Assembly: GCA_003562335.1 (NCBI GenBank)
Contig: PWVE01000198.1
Coordinates: 1 to 42,308, forward strand
Source: PVC group bacterium
GTDB lineage: Bacteria > Verrucomicrobiota > Kiritimatiellia > SLAD01
Reading direction: 5' to 3'
DNA length: 42,308 bases
Shown: positions 1 to 8,541 of the stretch, one piece after another
Layout of the letters: each line of letters opens with the position of its first letter
How positions within the stretch are numbered: position 1 is the stretch's first letter
Program-made: the position numbers and the translations under genes
The notes under the pieces: generated by a model
The model's input: the letters and a program-made list of their open reading frames with translations, nothing else
What the model was told of the DNA's origin: nothing
The model's database searches: none

Positions 1-2
1 AC

Positions 3-314
3 GGCACGACCGTTTCGATTCTATTGCGCGCGGTAAATGAGTTCATCGGTAAGATCGGGGACGAGTTTGCGGCTATCGTAGCAATGAAGCCCATGGTCTA
101 TCCGCGTGGCCGGTCCATCGACGTACATCTGGAGCTGCGGGTCAAAACCGGTACCCAACTGCCGGAACTGAGCCAGCTTTTGCAAGAGCGGGTCCGCGAC
201 AGTTTGCAGCAGAATATGGGGCTGACCAACATCAAGCATATTTACGTGCAAGTAAAAGAGCTGGTCGGCGACGCGCCCACCGCCGGGGAGGACCTGCTGG
301 ATGACGGAGCCTGA
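3..314 (+). CDS. Asp23/Gls24 or AmaP-like protein, C-terminal part (5' end outside window)
   Basis: Frame is open to the window edge (GTTVSILLRAVNEFIGK...). The segment RSIDVHLELRVKTGTQLPELSQLLQERVRDSLQQNMGLTNIKHIYVQVKEL matches the Asp23/AmaP pattern. Confidence 0.6.
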   Translation, partial: GTTVSILLRAVNEFIGKIGDEFAAIVAMKPMVYPRGRSIDVHLELRVKTGTQLPELSQLLQERVRDSLQQNMGLTNIKHIYVQVKELVGDAPTAGEDLLDDGA

Positions 315-1215
315 GATCGAAGTGGTGGTGGTCGGGTCGATTGGCATCGATACCATCACCACCCCCACCTCACGCCGGGCTGATGTATTGGGCGGATCGG
401 CCAGCTTTGCTTGTGCCGCCGCTGCTAAATTTGCGCGGACCGGTATGGTAGGTGTGGTTGGTGACGATTTCCCGGTGGCAGGCCGGGACCAATACGCCGC
501 GTTAGGGATTGATGTGAGCGGCTTACAACAAGTGGCGGGCAAGACGTTTCGCTGGAGCGGTAAGTATGAAGCGAACATGGACGTGCGCCATACCTTGGTC
601 ACGGAGCTGAACGTATTGGAACAGTTCGATCCCGTGCTACCACCGGCGTATCGTCGCGCCCCCTTTCTGTTCCTTGCCAATGGGGCACCTGACCGGCAGC
701 TACGCGCTTGGAAACAGATGGAGCAACCCCAGTTCGTGGCCATGGACACCATGGATCTATGGATAAATATTGCAATAGACGATCTGCGCGCCATGATCCG
801 CAAGGTCGACTTATTGACGCTCAACGAATCGGAGGCCCGGCACCTGACCGGCGTTCATGCATTACCGGCCGCCGCCGCGCAACTCTTGACGATGGGCCCG
901 CAATACGTGCTGATCAAAAAGGGTGAGCATGGCAGCATGTGTTTTTCCTCCGCCGGCACACGTTTATTGCCGGCTTACCCGCTGGGTGCGGTGCAGGATC
1001 CCACCGGGGCCGGCGACGCCTTTGCCGGAGGGGTCATGGGGGCACTGGCACGTGCAGGCACGGTAACCTTGGATGCGCTGGGCGAAGCCATGTGCTGGGG
1101 TAGCGTGGTGGCATCGTTCGCAGTGGAATCGTTCAGCTTGGACCGCTTGGTAGAGGTCTCGCGCGCAACAATGGAAGCGCGGCTGGCGGAATACCGGCGG
1201 ATGTTGATGGCCTAA
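301..1215 (+). CDS. PfkB-family carbohydrate kinase
   Basis: N-terminal VVVVGSIGIDTITT...LGGSASFACAAAAKFA and C-terminal DPTGAGDAFAGGVMGALA signature; LTLNESEARHLTG motif. Confidence 0.88.
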   Translation: MTEPEIEVVVVGSIGIDTITTPTSRRADVLGGSASFACAAAAKFARTGMVGVVGDDFPVAGRDQYAALGIDVSGLQQVAGKTFRWSGKYEANMDVRHTLVTELNVLEQFDPVLPPAYRRAPFLFLANGAPDRQLRAWKQMEQPQFVAMDTMDLWINIAIDDLRAMIRKVDLLTLNESEARHLTGVHALPAAAAQLLTMGPQYVLIKKGEHGSMCFSSAGTRLLPAYPLGAVQDPTGAGDAFAGGVMGALARAGTVTLDALGEAMCWGSVVASFAVESFSLDRLVEVSRATMEARLAEYRRMLMA

Positions 1216-1230
1216 TGGAATGAGGACGAC

Positions 1231-1602
1231 ATGACGTCCCGCTCAAACGAAATAATTTGTCGCGCCTGCGGGGCCGACACCTTGGTGGTACGGCAACCGG
1301 TGTATGAGGGCTTTACGAAAACCGGCGAGGCCTTTACCTGCGCCGCTTGCGGGGAAGTCTACACCTCTGAAGCCGAAGTCCCTTTTAAAGAAAAAGCCGA
1401 GGAAGCCAGCGTGTTCAATGCGGCGGATCGACCGGCCGCGCCATCTATTTTTGCGGCCGATGAGGGGAAACAGATTTGCCGCTATTGTGTTAACTACGTG
1501 GTGAACCCGTTTACGCAATGGTGCCATGTCCATCGCAAGGAAGTGGAAGCCACCGATCACTGCGACCATTTTGAGCGCCGCCCCGATACGGAACAGGACT
1601 GA
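1231..1602 (+). CDS. hypothetical protein with an N-terminal zinc-ribbon-like CxxC pair and a C-terminal Cys/His cluster
   Basis: ORF of 123 aa; CRAC...CAAC and CRYC...CHVH...CDHF motifs; same strand as and close to the PfkB gene. Confidence 0.7.
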   Translation: MTSRSNEIICRACGADTLVVRQPVYEGFTKTGEAFTCAACGEVYTSEAEVPFKEKAEEASVFNAADRPAAPSIFAADEGKQICRYCVNYVVNPFTQWCHVHRKEVEATDHCDHFERRPDTEQD

Positions 1603-1618
1603 TACCGTCGCCTCCGCC

Positions 1619-1642
1619 TTTAACCCGCATATGCGGGTTAAA
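1619..1642. terminator. perfect 24-bp palindrome between convergent genes, probable bidirectional terminator
   Basis: TTTAACCCGCATATGCGGGTTAAA; GC core with T-rich flanks on both strands, between convergent ORFs 1231-1602 (+) and 1638-3356 (-). Confidence 0.55.
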
Positions 1643-3356
1643 CAAGGTCACGCGGCCGTGTGTGGCTGGTGACGCGCAGCAATTCCTCCAGCGTGGTTTC
1701 TCCGCTCAGCACAAGTACCCAGCCGGCTTTCCGCAGGGAGGTTAACCCTTGTTCGGTGGCGCGCCGCATGAGCACGGAACTTGAGGCGCGTTCAACCACC
1801 AGGCTGCGGATCTCGTCGGTAAGCTCCAGGATTTCATAGATCGCGCGGCGCCCCTGATACCCCGTAAAGCGGCAATACGGGCAGCCCCTCCCCATCCACA
1901 TTTGCAGCGGCGCCGTGTGGTCGGGAAGAGTGGCGCGAATTTCCGGTTCGTAGGTAGGATCAACGGGTACCGCCTCACGGCAATGCCGACAGGTCCGGCG
2001 AATCAAGCGCTGGGCAATGACGCCCTGCAGACTGGAGGCCACCAAGTAGGGGGCAATCCCCATATCCACCAAACGGGTGGCGGCGCCGGCACTATCATTG
2101 GTGTGCAGCGTGCTCAGCACCAAATGCCCGGTCAAGGCCGCGCTAACCGCAATGTCGGCGGTTTCATCGTCACGGATTTCCCCGACCAAAATAATGTCCG
2201 GATCATGACGCAGAACAGAACGCAGTCCGTGGGCAAAAGTAAAACCGATTTGTGATTGCGTTTGCAGCTGGGTAATGCCGGGAATGCGGTATTCCACGGG
2301 ATCTTCAATGGTGATAATTTTGCGGCTGGCATCGTTGACTTCGGCCAACCCGGCGTACAGACTGGTGGTTTTTCCGCTACCGGTGGGCACGGTAAACAAG
2401 ACCAGCCCGTAGGGTTGCCGAATGAGGTTCACCAATTGTTCCCGCTGCGGGTGCGCCAAATCCAGCTCGTCCATGCGCAGAAACGTGGTGCTACGGTTCA
2501 GCAAGCGCAATTCGATGGTTTCGCCGTGGCGCACGGGCAGTACGGATACACGTACGTCGAAGGTCTGATCGTCCAGTTCCTTTTCAAACCGCCCATCCTG
2601 CGGCAGACGGCGTTCCGAGATGTCGAGCTGCGCCATTACCTTGATGCTGGAGATCAGGGCCCGCTGGTACTTTTCGATTCCGCGCGGTAACCGTGCCGGG
2701 TAGAGCACGCCGTCGATGCGGTAGCGAACACGGAGGGTGCCCTCTTCCGGTTCCACATGGATATCTGTAGCGTTGGTGTTAATGGCGTCGCGAATAATTT
2801 CATCCACCAACGCCGGGATCCCGGGCGTTTCCTCGGTCCCGCTGCGTCGGCCGGTGGACTCGCTTTCCTGCAGGTCCAGAAAGGTTTCGATGCCAATTCC
2901 ATAGAAATGTGTAATGAATTCGGTAACCTCGCGCGCGGTACAGAGCATCCAGGTCACGGGTCGACCCAAAATGACGCGCAGTTCCGATTCTTCGTCCGGA
3001 TCACGCAGATGATCCGTAGCCAGCACCACTGCGGTGCCTTCAAAATAGAGCGGCATGATCCGGTACCGTACCACCGCGCGCGGGGGAACCGCTTCCACGG
3101 CCTTTTCATCTATTTCCAGCCGACGACCTTTCAGCATGGGGATTTGGGTCAGGCGCGAGAAGTGCAGCAGCAGTTCCTCTTCCGTCAGCGATTCCTCCCG
3201 GATAAGCGCTTGTTCCAGGGGTTCCTTGCGCCAGGCGGCGCGTTGCTGCAAATCTTGTAAAGCGGCGGTGGTGATCCGACCTTCGTCCACCAGCGCGCGC
3301 GCCAACCGGGCCCGGATTTCCGCCAGGGAACGGTAGCTCAAGGTTGCCGCACTCAC
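1638..3356 (-). CDS. GspE/PilB-family secretion/pilus ATPase
   Basis: MshEN-like N-terminus; Walker A PTGSGKTTSLYA; Walker B region DPDIILVGEIRDDETA; tetracysteine CRHC...CPYC; C-terminal GRRAIYEILE. Confidence 0.95.
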   Translation of the reverse strand: MSAATLSYRSLAEIRARLARALVDEGRITTAALQDLQQRAAWRKEPLEQALIREESLTEEELLLHFSRLTQIPMLKGRRLEIDEKAVEAVPPRAVVRYRIMPLYFEGTAVVLATDHLRDPDEESELRVILGRPVTWMLCTAREVTEFITHFYGIGIETFLDLQESESTGRRSGTEETPGIPALVDEIIRDAINTNATDIHVEPEEGTLRVRYRIDGVLYPARLPRGIEKYQRALISSIKVMAQLDISERRLPQDGRFEKELDDQTFDVRVSVLPVRHGETIELRLLNRSTTFLRMDELDLAHPQREQLVNLIRQPYGLVLFTVPTGSGKTTSLYAGLAEVNDASRKIITIEDPVEYRIPGITQLQTQSQIGFTFAHGLRSVLRHDPDIILVGEIRDDETADIAVSAALTGHLVLSTLHTNDSAGAATRLVDMGIAPYLVASSLQGVIAQRLIRRTCRHCREAVPVDPTYEPEIRATLPDHTAPLQMWMGRGCPYCRFTGYQGRRAIYEILELTDEIRSLVVERASSSVLMRRATEQGLTSLRKAGWVLVLSGETTLEELLRVTSHTRPRDLV

Positions 3357-3925
3357 GGAATCTCCAAGGTAACCGTTTCGCCACGTGGCAAGCGGTGTGC
3401 TTCAGTTGCCCCCTGAATTTCTATATGACTTGCGTCGATGGTCACCACGGTGAAGTCCTTAATCGTTTGATTCACCTTAACGGCCCTTTGCCATCCGTGC
3501 ACAGGGGCGGACACAAAAGCGCGTACGCTGCCGTCGAGCTGAGTCAACATACCATGATAGTGCAGTTGAATGTGGCTTGGCTCCGGCGGCAGTTGTAGAG
3601 GCGGATCAGGATCAGGTGCCGGTTCATCCTCGACGGGTGGAGTCGGTTGTGGAGTTACCTGCTCCATCCATTCCGTCAGGCGCGCCGAGACAAAAGGGTT
3701 GCCACCGGTATTTACGGTTTGCACTTGCCGCCAGGGCGCGGGGGGCAGGGATTCCAGCTCAGGATCGGGAGGCGGCACCGGATCGCCGGGCGTCGGATCA
3801 AAGCCGAGGCGATGCAAGGCGTACACCAGCACCAGCGCGAACAAGAGCGCGGTGAATAGAAGAACGCGTTGCGCGTTGACGCGCATCAGCCCGCTAATTA
3901 AACGGGAATACGTCATATGCAGCAT
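3353..3925 (-). CDS. PilP/GspC-like periplasmic protein
   Basis: Single N-terminal TM, Pro-rich linker, small beta domain; 4-nt ATGA overlap with the ATPase gene. Confidence 0.6.
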   Translation of the reverse strand: MLHMTYSRLISGLMRVNAQRVLLFTALLFALVLVYALHRLGFDPTPGDPVPPPDPELESLPPAPWRQVQTVNTGGNPFVSARLTEWMEQVTPQPTPPVEDEPAPDPDPPLQLPPEPSHIQLHYHGMLTQLDGSVRAFVSAPVHGWQRAVKVNQTIKDFTVVTIDASHIEIQGATEAHRLPRGETVTLEIP

Positions 3926-3964
3926 GCTCCCGCAAGGCCTAATCCCGTCGACATCATCGACTGC

Positions 3965-4816
3965 TTAATAAAACAACCAATCATCCTCATTATCCGATTC
4001 CTCTTCCGGCAGGGCGCGTTGCGCTCGTGGCAACGGGGTGGTAAGGGCGATCACATTCCACTGCATTTTAACCGTCAGCGGCCCTTCAATATCAGGGAAC
4101 TCGTTCATGACCAAAAAGCGGCGCAGTCCAAAAAACATCTCGTCCTCACGCAATGCCCGCAACAGTTCAAGCAAGGTTTCATAGGTGGTCGTCAGTTGTA
4201 TGGTCACGGGATAAAAGGCCACTTGGCTGACGGGCTCCTCCTCAATGGATATGATGCGGGGGGAATGAGGCGTCACCGATTCGATGCGCGAGATGTCGTG
4301 TGCAAGGCAGCGCTCCAGCAATAATACGGTTGCCACCAATTGGCCCAGGCGCAACTCGGTATCCTCATCGGTGCCTATCGTGTCCGGGATACCCAGGTCG
4401 GCCGGCAAGGCCACGCCGCGGGCACGCGCGGTACGCCCCAATCGCTGCCGCGCTTCGAACAGGGCCACTTTAAAGTCGATACGGCCTTCAATGGAGGTCG
4501 TCAGTATCTCGGCTAAACCGGCGCTGACCCGCAGGTCTCCAATTCGTTCCCGGTGCCGCTCCCATTCACTCACCCAGCGTTGGTGAGTGCGCATTTCACG
4601 TTGCAATCGCAAATCCAACGGATCCTGGTCCGGCGGATGGGCACGTGCAGCTATTTCCGCCTGCAAGCTTTCGATTTCTGCATCCGTCGCTTGGATAGCA
4701 GAGCGCAAGGGGCGCAGCATGGTGAGCGACACCACGACCCATAGCAGTATGGTGCCGCCTAGCCACCAAGGCAATTGCTGCACACGCGGCAGGGGGGCAG
4801 GAGTGATCCGGATCAT
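3965..4816 (-). CDS. PilO/GspM-like inner-membrane protein (possible Amuc_1100-like architecture)
   Basis: One N-terminal TM, coiled coil, then alpha/beta region. Start placed at MIRITP (4816), giving an ATGA overlap with the upstream gene stop. Confidence 0.6.
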   Translation of the reverse strand: MIRITPAPLPRVQQLPWWLGGTILLWVVVSLTMLRPLRSAIQATDAEIESLQAEIAARAHPPDQDPLDLRLQREMRTHQRWVSEWERHRERIGDLRVSAGLAEILTTSIEGRIDFKVALFEARQRLGRTARARGVALPADLGIPDTIGTDEDTELRLGQLVATVLLLERCLAHDISRIESVTPHSPRIISIEEEPVSQVAFYPVTIQLTTTYETLLELLRALREDEMFFGLRRFLVMNEFPDIEGPLTVKMQWNVIALTTPLPRAQRALPEEESDNEDDWLFY

Positions 4817-6381
4817 AGTCCCCCTCCCGACCATTCGATTTCCAGTGCGAACCGCCGCGCCCACTCCGATAGAACCGGTACCGGCGGCACCCAGTCCGGG
4901 CGTAGTTTGTCGTCCGGCAGCAAGTCGACCGTTTCCAAAAACGGATACTCGCGCAAGCGTTCAATCATAGCGCGCACGCTGGACAGATCGTCATACGGCG
5001 TATAGCCCTCGATCACCATACGGCGCATGGCCATTTCCCGTGGTCTGGGCGGCTCCTCCTCCGCATTTCGCGAGCTCTCTGTCTCGCGTGTGGTCTCCGC
5101 GTCATGGCCAAAATAAGTGTAGTGGTCGGCAATCAGCACGAGCCAGTCATCGGGACCTTTTGATTTGGCCAGAATGTGCAACAGGGCCGTAGCCGCTTGG
5201 TTATTGCGTTGAGCCGTGCGCAGCGGCCAAAGGCGTTGTCGCAGTTCCTCGTTCGCGTCCTGCAAGGCCGTCCATTCGCGTTCCATCCGGTAAAGCCGGT
5301 TCGCTTCCTCTTCGACCGCCTGTTTGACGGCGCGGCGGGTGCTCCAAGCATGGTGGGTATGCCAGGTAATCACCGCCAGCGTGGCCCACAACATCAGGCA
5401 GGCCGCGACCCAGTACCGGCTCTGCTGTCGTTCCAACGCGGAAGACTTCATATCCGGCGGCAGCAAGCTAATGCGGATAGGCTTGCGGCCGGCGCCTGCC
5501 CGTGCCAAGCCGGCGGCCGTGGCCAGGGAAGCGGCCTGTTCGGGTAATCCGCTGCGCCAAGGCAACGGGCCCATATCGAGGGTCGCCGCTACCGTCTCCT
5601 GGTCGTCCCTGGTAAAGGGAAAACCGCCAATGATCGCCAGTCGTTCGGGCCGGAACGATGCCGTATCATATTGCAGGTCATAGTCGCGCCGCGCGGCCAC
5701 TAAATCCTCTAGCCAACGGCTAAACGTGGGCCGTTCGCGCAGCGGCACCGCTGCGTCATCGGCAGCCAGCGCAGCCCCCCCGATCGGGATACGCCGCAGG
5801 TGCAGCAGACTGTGGCCATGACCGACAATCCATTCCGTATACTCATGACCCACCTGAACCACAACGGTGGGAGCCGTCGCGCGCAGTGCCCACCCGCGAA
5901 CCCCTTGGTAAGCGGCTACCGGTCCGGGAATAATGTCCACCACATTCAAGCCCGCAGCCTGCGGTAACGCCAATTCTTGTGCAAGCGTGTCCACACGCGC
6001 CGTCACCAACAACAGGCGGCGCTGGCCGCCGCTATGCATCACGGCGTACTCGGTTACGGCCGGTGCGGCCGCCAACACTTCAAACTCCTCAATATGACTA
6101 CTGGCAATTTGCCGTAGGCGCGCATCGCCCCGCGGCGGTATTTCCAGAATCCGAGTGGAGATCAAGTCCGAGGGGAGTCCCAGCACACAGGGATAATACG
6201 ACCAACCGCGCGTGTGCAGGAGCGCACGTAACTGGTGCGCCAGTTCGTTCCGATCCGCGATCCGCGGCAGAGTAGCCGTACCGACTAGATCGATCCGCCC
6301 CACGCGCCGCCGTACGCAAACCACTTTCAACGTGTGGCGGCCAGCGTCCAATCCGAGATACGATGTACTCCAAGGAATCAT
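4813..6381 (-). CDS. PilM-PilN fusion (GspL-like)
   Basis: N-terminus STSYLGLDAGRHTLKVVCV and actin-like PilM segments; then TM (YWVAACLMLWATLAVITW), coiled coil and a PilN-like C-terminal domain (VIEGYTPYDDLSSVRAMIERLREYPFLETVDLL). Confidence 0.8.
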   Translation of the reverse strand: MIPWSTSYLGLDAGRHTLKVVCVRRRVGRIDLVGTATLPRIADRNELAHQLRALLHTRGWSYYPCVLGLPSDLISTRILEIPPRGDARLRQIASSHIEEFEVLAAAPAVTEYAVMHSGGQRRLLLVTARVDTLAQELALPQAAGLNVVDIIPGPVAAYQGVRGWALRATAPTVVVQVGHEYTEWIVGHGHSLLHLRRIPIGGAALAADDAAVPLRERPTFSRWLEDLVAARRDYDLQYDTASFRPERLAIIGGFPFTRDDQETVAATLDMGPLPWRSGLPEQAASLATAAGLARAGAGRKPIRISLLPPDMKSSALERQQSRYWVAACLMLWATLAVITWHTHHAWSTRRAVKQAVEEEANRLYRMEREWTALQDANEELRQRLWPLRTAQRNNQAATALLHILAKSKGPDDWLVLIADHYTYFGHDAETTRETESSRNAEEEPPRPREMAMRRMVIEGYTPYDDLSSVRAMIERLREYPFLETVDLLPDDKLRPDWVPPVPVLSEWARRFALEIEWSGGGL

Positions 6382-6402
6382 AGTACTTTGGGGCCGCTGC
6401 CG

Positions 6403-8415
6403 TTAGGGCTCCACGGTCCGGGCGGCGGCCGGCCCCGCCGCCACCGGGATTAAGGATTCACCGCGCTCCGAAATAACCGTGGCGGTTACAAAGATAATCA
6501 AGTTGCGCCGATCTTCGGTGACATCGGTGCGCCGGAATAATTGGCCGAACAACGGGAGGGACCCCAACACCGGCACCCGACGTACCGTGTCCTGGGTAAC
6601 GGTCCGGATCAGTCCGCCCATCACCACGGTTTCGCCACTGTCCACCACCACCTTGGTCTGCACCTCGCGACGGGCAATGCGCGGGAGCTTCACCACCACT
6701 TGGCGAATGCGTTGTGCGACCTCATCAGAGCCTTCCGGATCTTCCTGATACGAAATGAACTCGAGCAGCTCGCTAATGGTGGGGGTCAGCAACAAGCTAA
6801 TCGTGCGATTGTCCGCCCCCACACTTGGCACCGCCACCAACGTAAAACCCAACTCGGCCACGGCCGGCCGGCCTTTGGGGGTCAAAGCCGTCAAGGTAAT
6901 ACGCCGGTCGTCACGATCGAGCGTATGGAAGGCTTGGGCTTCAAATTCTTCGTAAAACATCAGATCATCGCCGTCACGTAATTTAGCCGGATTATTATTG
7001 ATGGTGGTGACGCGCGGGACCGACAGCGTGCGGCCTTTGCCCGAAATTTCAAGGGCGTGCAAGACGGCGGTGAACATCGGTTCGGTCAACACCCCGCGGA
7101 AGGCAAGGTTCAACCCCTGATCAGCCGTGGGGGGATTGCCGTCACGCAACAGGCCAAACGCGCCCTGGGGCCCCAGCGGGAACGGGCCGGCGGCATCACT
7201 GCGGTAGGGCTCATAGGTAATCGAGCTGCCCTCGTCAATTACCGTGCGCGGCTGGCGCGACCATTGGCCGTCTTCCATCACGCCCCGGCGGGTGACGGTG
7301 AGCGGTGAGCCCAAAATCCAGTCGATCCCGATTTCACGTAGATCAGCTTGGCTGATTTCAATGAAGCGGGCTTCGATTAAAATCTGCGGTGGATTGACGT
7401 CCAAGGCTTCCACAATACGTTCGATCACGGCCAGATTTTCCGGGGTATTGCGGGCAAACAGCGTGTGGGTATTGTAATCCACGTGCAAGCTGGCCCCGTT
7501 TTCCGAGGGGACGAACTGTTCGATAATTTGTTGAACATACGACTCGTTCGAGGGCAGCACGGTGGCCATCTGGGTGAGCAGTGATATATTGTCGCGCAGG
7601 CGGCGCTGGTCGTCCGGCAGGTCGCCCCAGGCCTGGCCATGAAATTGGAGTCCGGTACGCAAGCGATAGACCCGCGTTTCCATGGGCGGTGCCCGTTCGG
7701 GATCGGTTGAGGTGGCCCATATCATGTTCTCGCCGGTATGAAATTGGATATGAAAATGACGGCCGATATAGGACAAGATTTCGCGCAACGGCACATCGGT
7801 CACATTAATATCAATCGTCCGGCCAGCCCCAATATCCTGATCGGCGATGAGATTGATATGCTCGTCGTCGGACAGCGCCTCGATCACGGTGGTCAAGGAC
7901 GCGCCAGCAAGCCGGATGGTTACCCGCTGGTCGAGCGCCTCAGCCATGGCACTTTCGGGGACCAGCCGGTCACGGGCCGCCTCTTCCACCAGTCGGCGCA
8001 AGCCGAATGTATCGGGAATATGACCGCGTTCAGCGGCGTCCACGGCGGCATGGCGATGATCCAGTTCGTCTTGCAACACCGAGCGGGCGGCGCGCTGGTC
8101 CAGTTTGGCGGAGAGGATTTGGTTGCGCAAGGCGACCAGTCCCGGAGCGTCCGGATCAATGCGCGCGGCTTGCAGGCATACCTGCAAGGCGTCGGCATAG
8201 GCCCCCTCCGCATAAAGGGCCTCGGCTTCCGCGATGAGCGGCGCAGCGGGATGGTCCGCGTCCGCTGCGCGCGGTACGGGTTGATTCCAATCCGGCTCGG
8301 CGGAGACGGGGGTCGTGCCGTCGCGGTGATGCGCACATCCGGGCAGCAATGCAACCGCGCACACAAGCGGCACTAGAAATACAGCGTGCTTGCAGTATCG
8401 TTGGCCATTTTTCAT
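6403..8415 (-). CDS. lipoprotein secretin with N-terminal TPR-like region (GspD/PilQ family)
   Basis: Lipobox ALLPGC; secretin signatures (EARFIEIS, VPRVTTINNNPAKLRDGD, VVDSGETVVMGGLIRTVTQDTVRRVPVLGSLPLFGQLFR). Start chosen at MKNGQR; the ORF extends to 8448 with a non-ATG start. Confidence 0.92.
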   Translation of the reverse strand: MKNGQRYCKHAVFLVPLVCAVALLPGCAHHRDGTTPVSAEPDWNQPVPRAADADHPAAPLIAEAEALYAEGAYADALQVCLQAARIDPDAPGLVALRNQILSAKLDQRAARSVLQDELDHRHAAVDAAERGHIPDTFGLRRLVEEAARDRLVPESAMAEALDQRVTIRLAGASLTTVIEALSDDEHINLIADQDIGAGRTIDINVTDVPLREILSYIGRHFHIQFHTGENMIWATSTDPERAPPMETRVYRLRTGLQFHGQAWGDLPDDQRRLRDNISLLTQMATVLPSNESYVQQIIEQFVPSENGASLHVDYNTHTLFARNTPENLAVIERIVEALDVNPPQILIEARFIEISQADLREIGIDWILGSPLTVTRRGVMEDGQWSRQPRTVIDEGSSITYEPYRSDAAGPFPLGPQGAFGLLRDGNPPTADQGLNLAFRGVLTEPMFTAVLHALEISGKGRTLSVPRVTTINNNPAKLRDGDDLMFYEEFEAQAFHTLDRDDRRITLTALTPKGRPAVAELGFTLVAVPSVGADNRTISLLLTPTISELLEFISYQEDPEGSDEVAQRIRQVVVKLPRIARREVQTKVVVDSGETVVMGGLIRTVTQDTVRRVPVLGSLPLFGQLFRRTDVTEDRRNLIIFVTATVISERGESLIPVAAGPAAARTVEP

Positions 8416-8541
8416 AATCTTACCAAGTAGGTGATGTTTTATGTCCACCTTATCCCTTTATAGGTTGGACGGGCGAGCGTTGGTCTCGTATGATCATGGC
8501 AACAGGGGTAACAGTCAAGTATTGAAAGACGGGTTAGGCAC

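Noticed and set aside
21-824. 267-aa minus-strand ORF
   Set aside because: Antisense shadow of the well-supported PfkB and Asp23-like frames; no recognisable domain.
7738-8376. 212-aa plus-strand ORF inside the secretin gene
   Set aside because: Shadow ORF in GC-rich sequence opposite a clear secretin/TPR reading frame.
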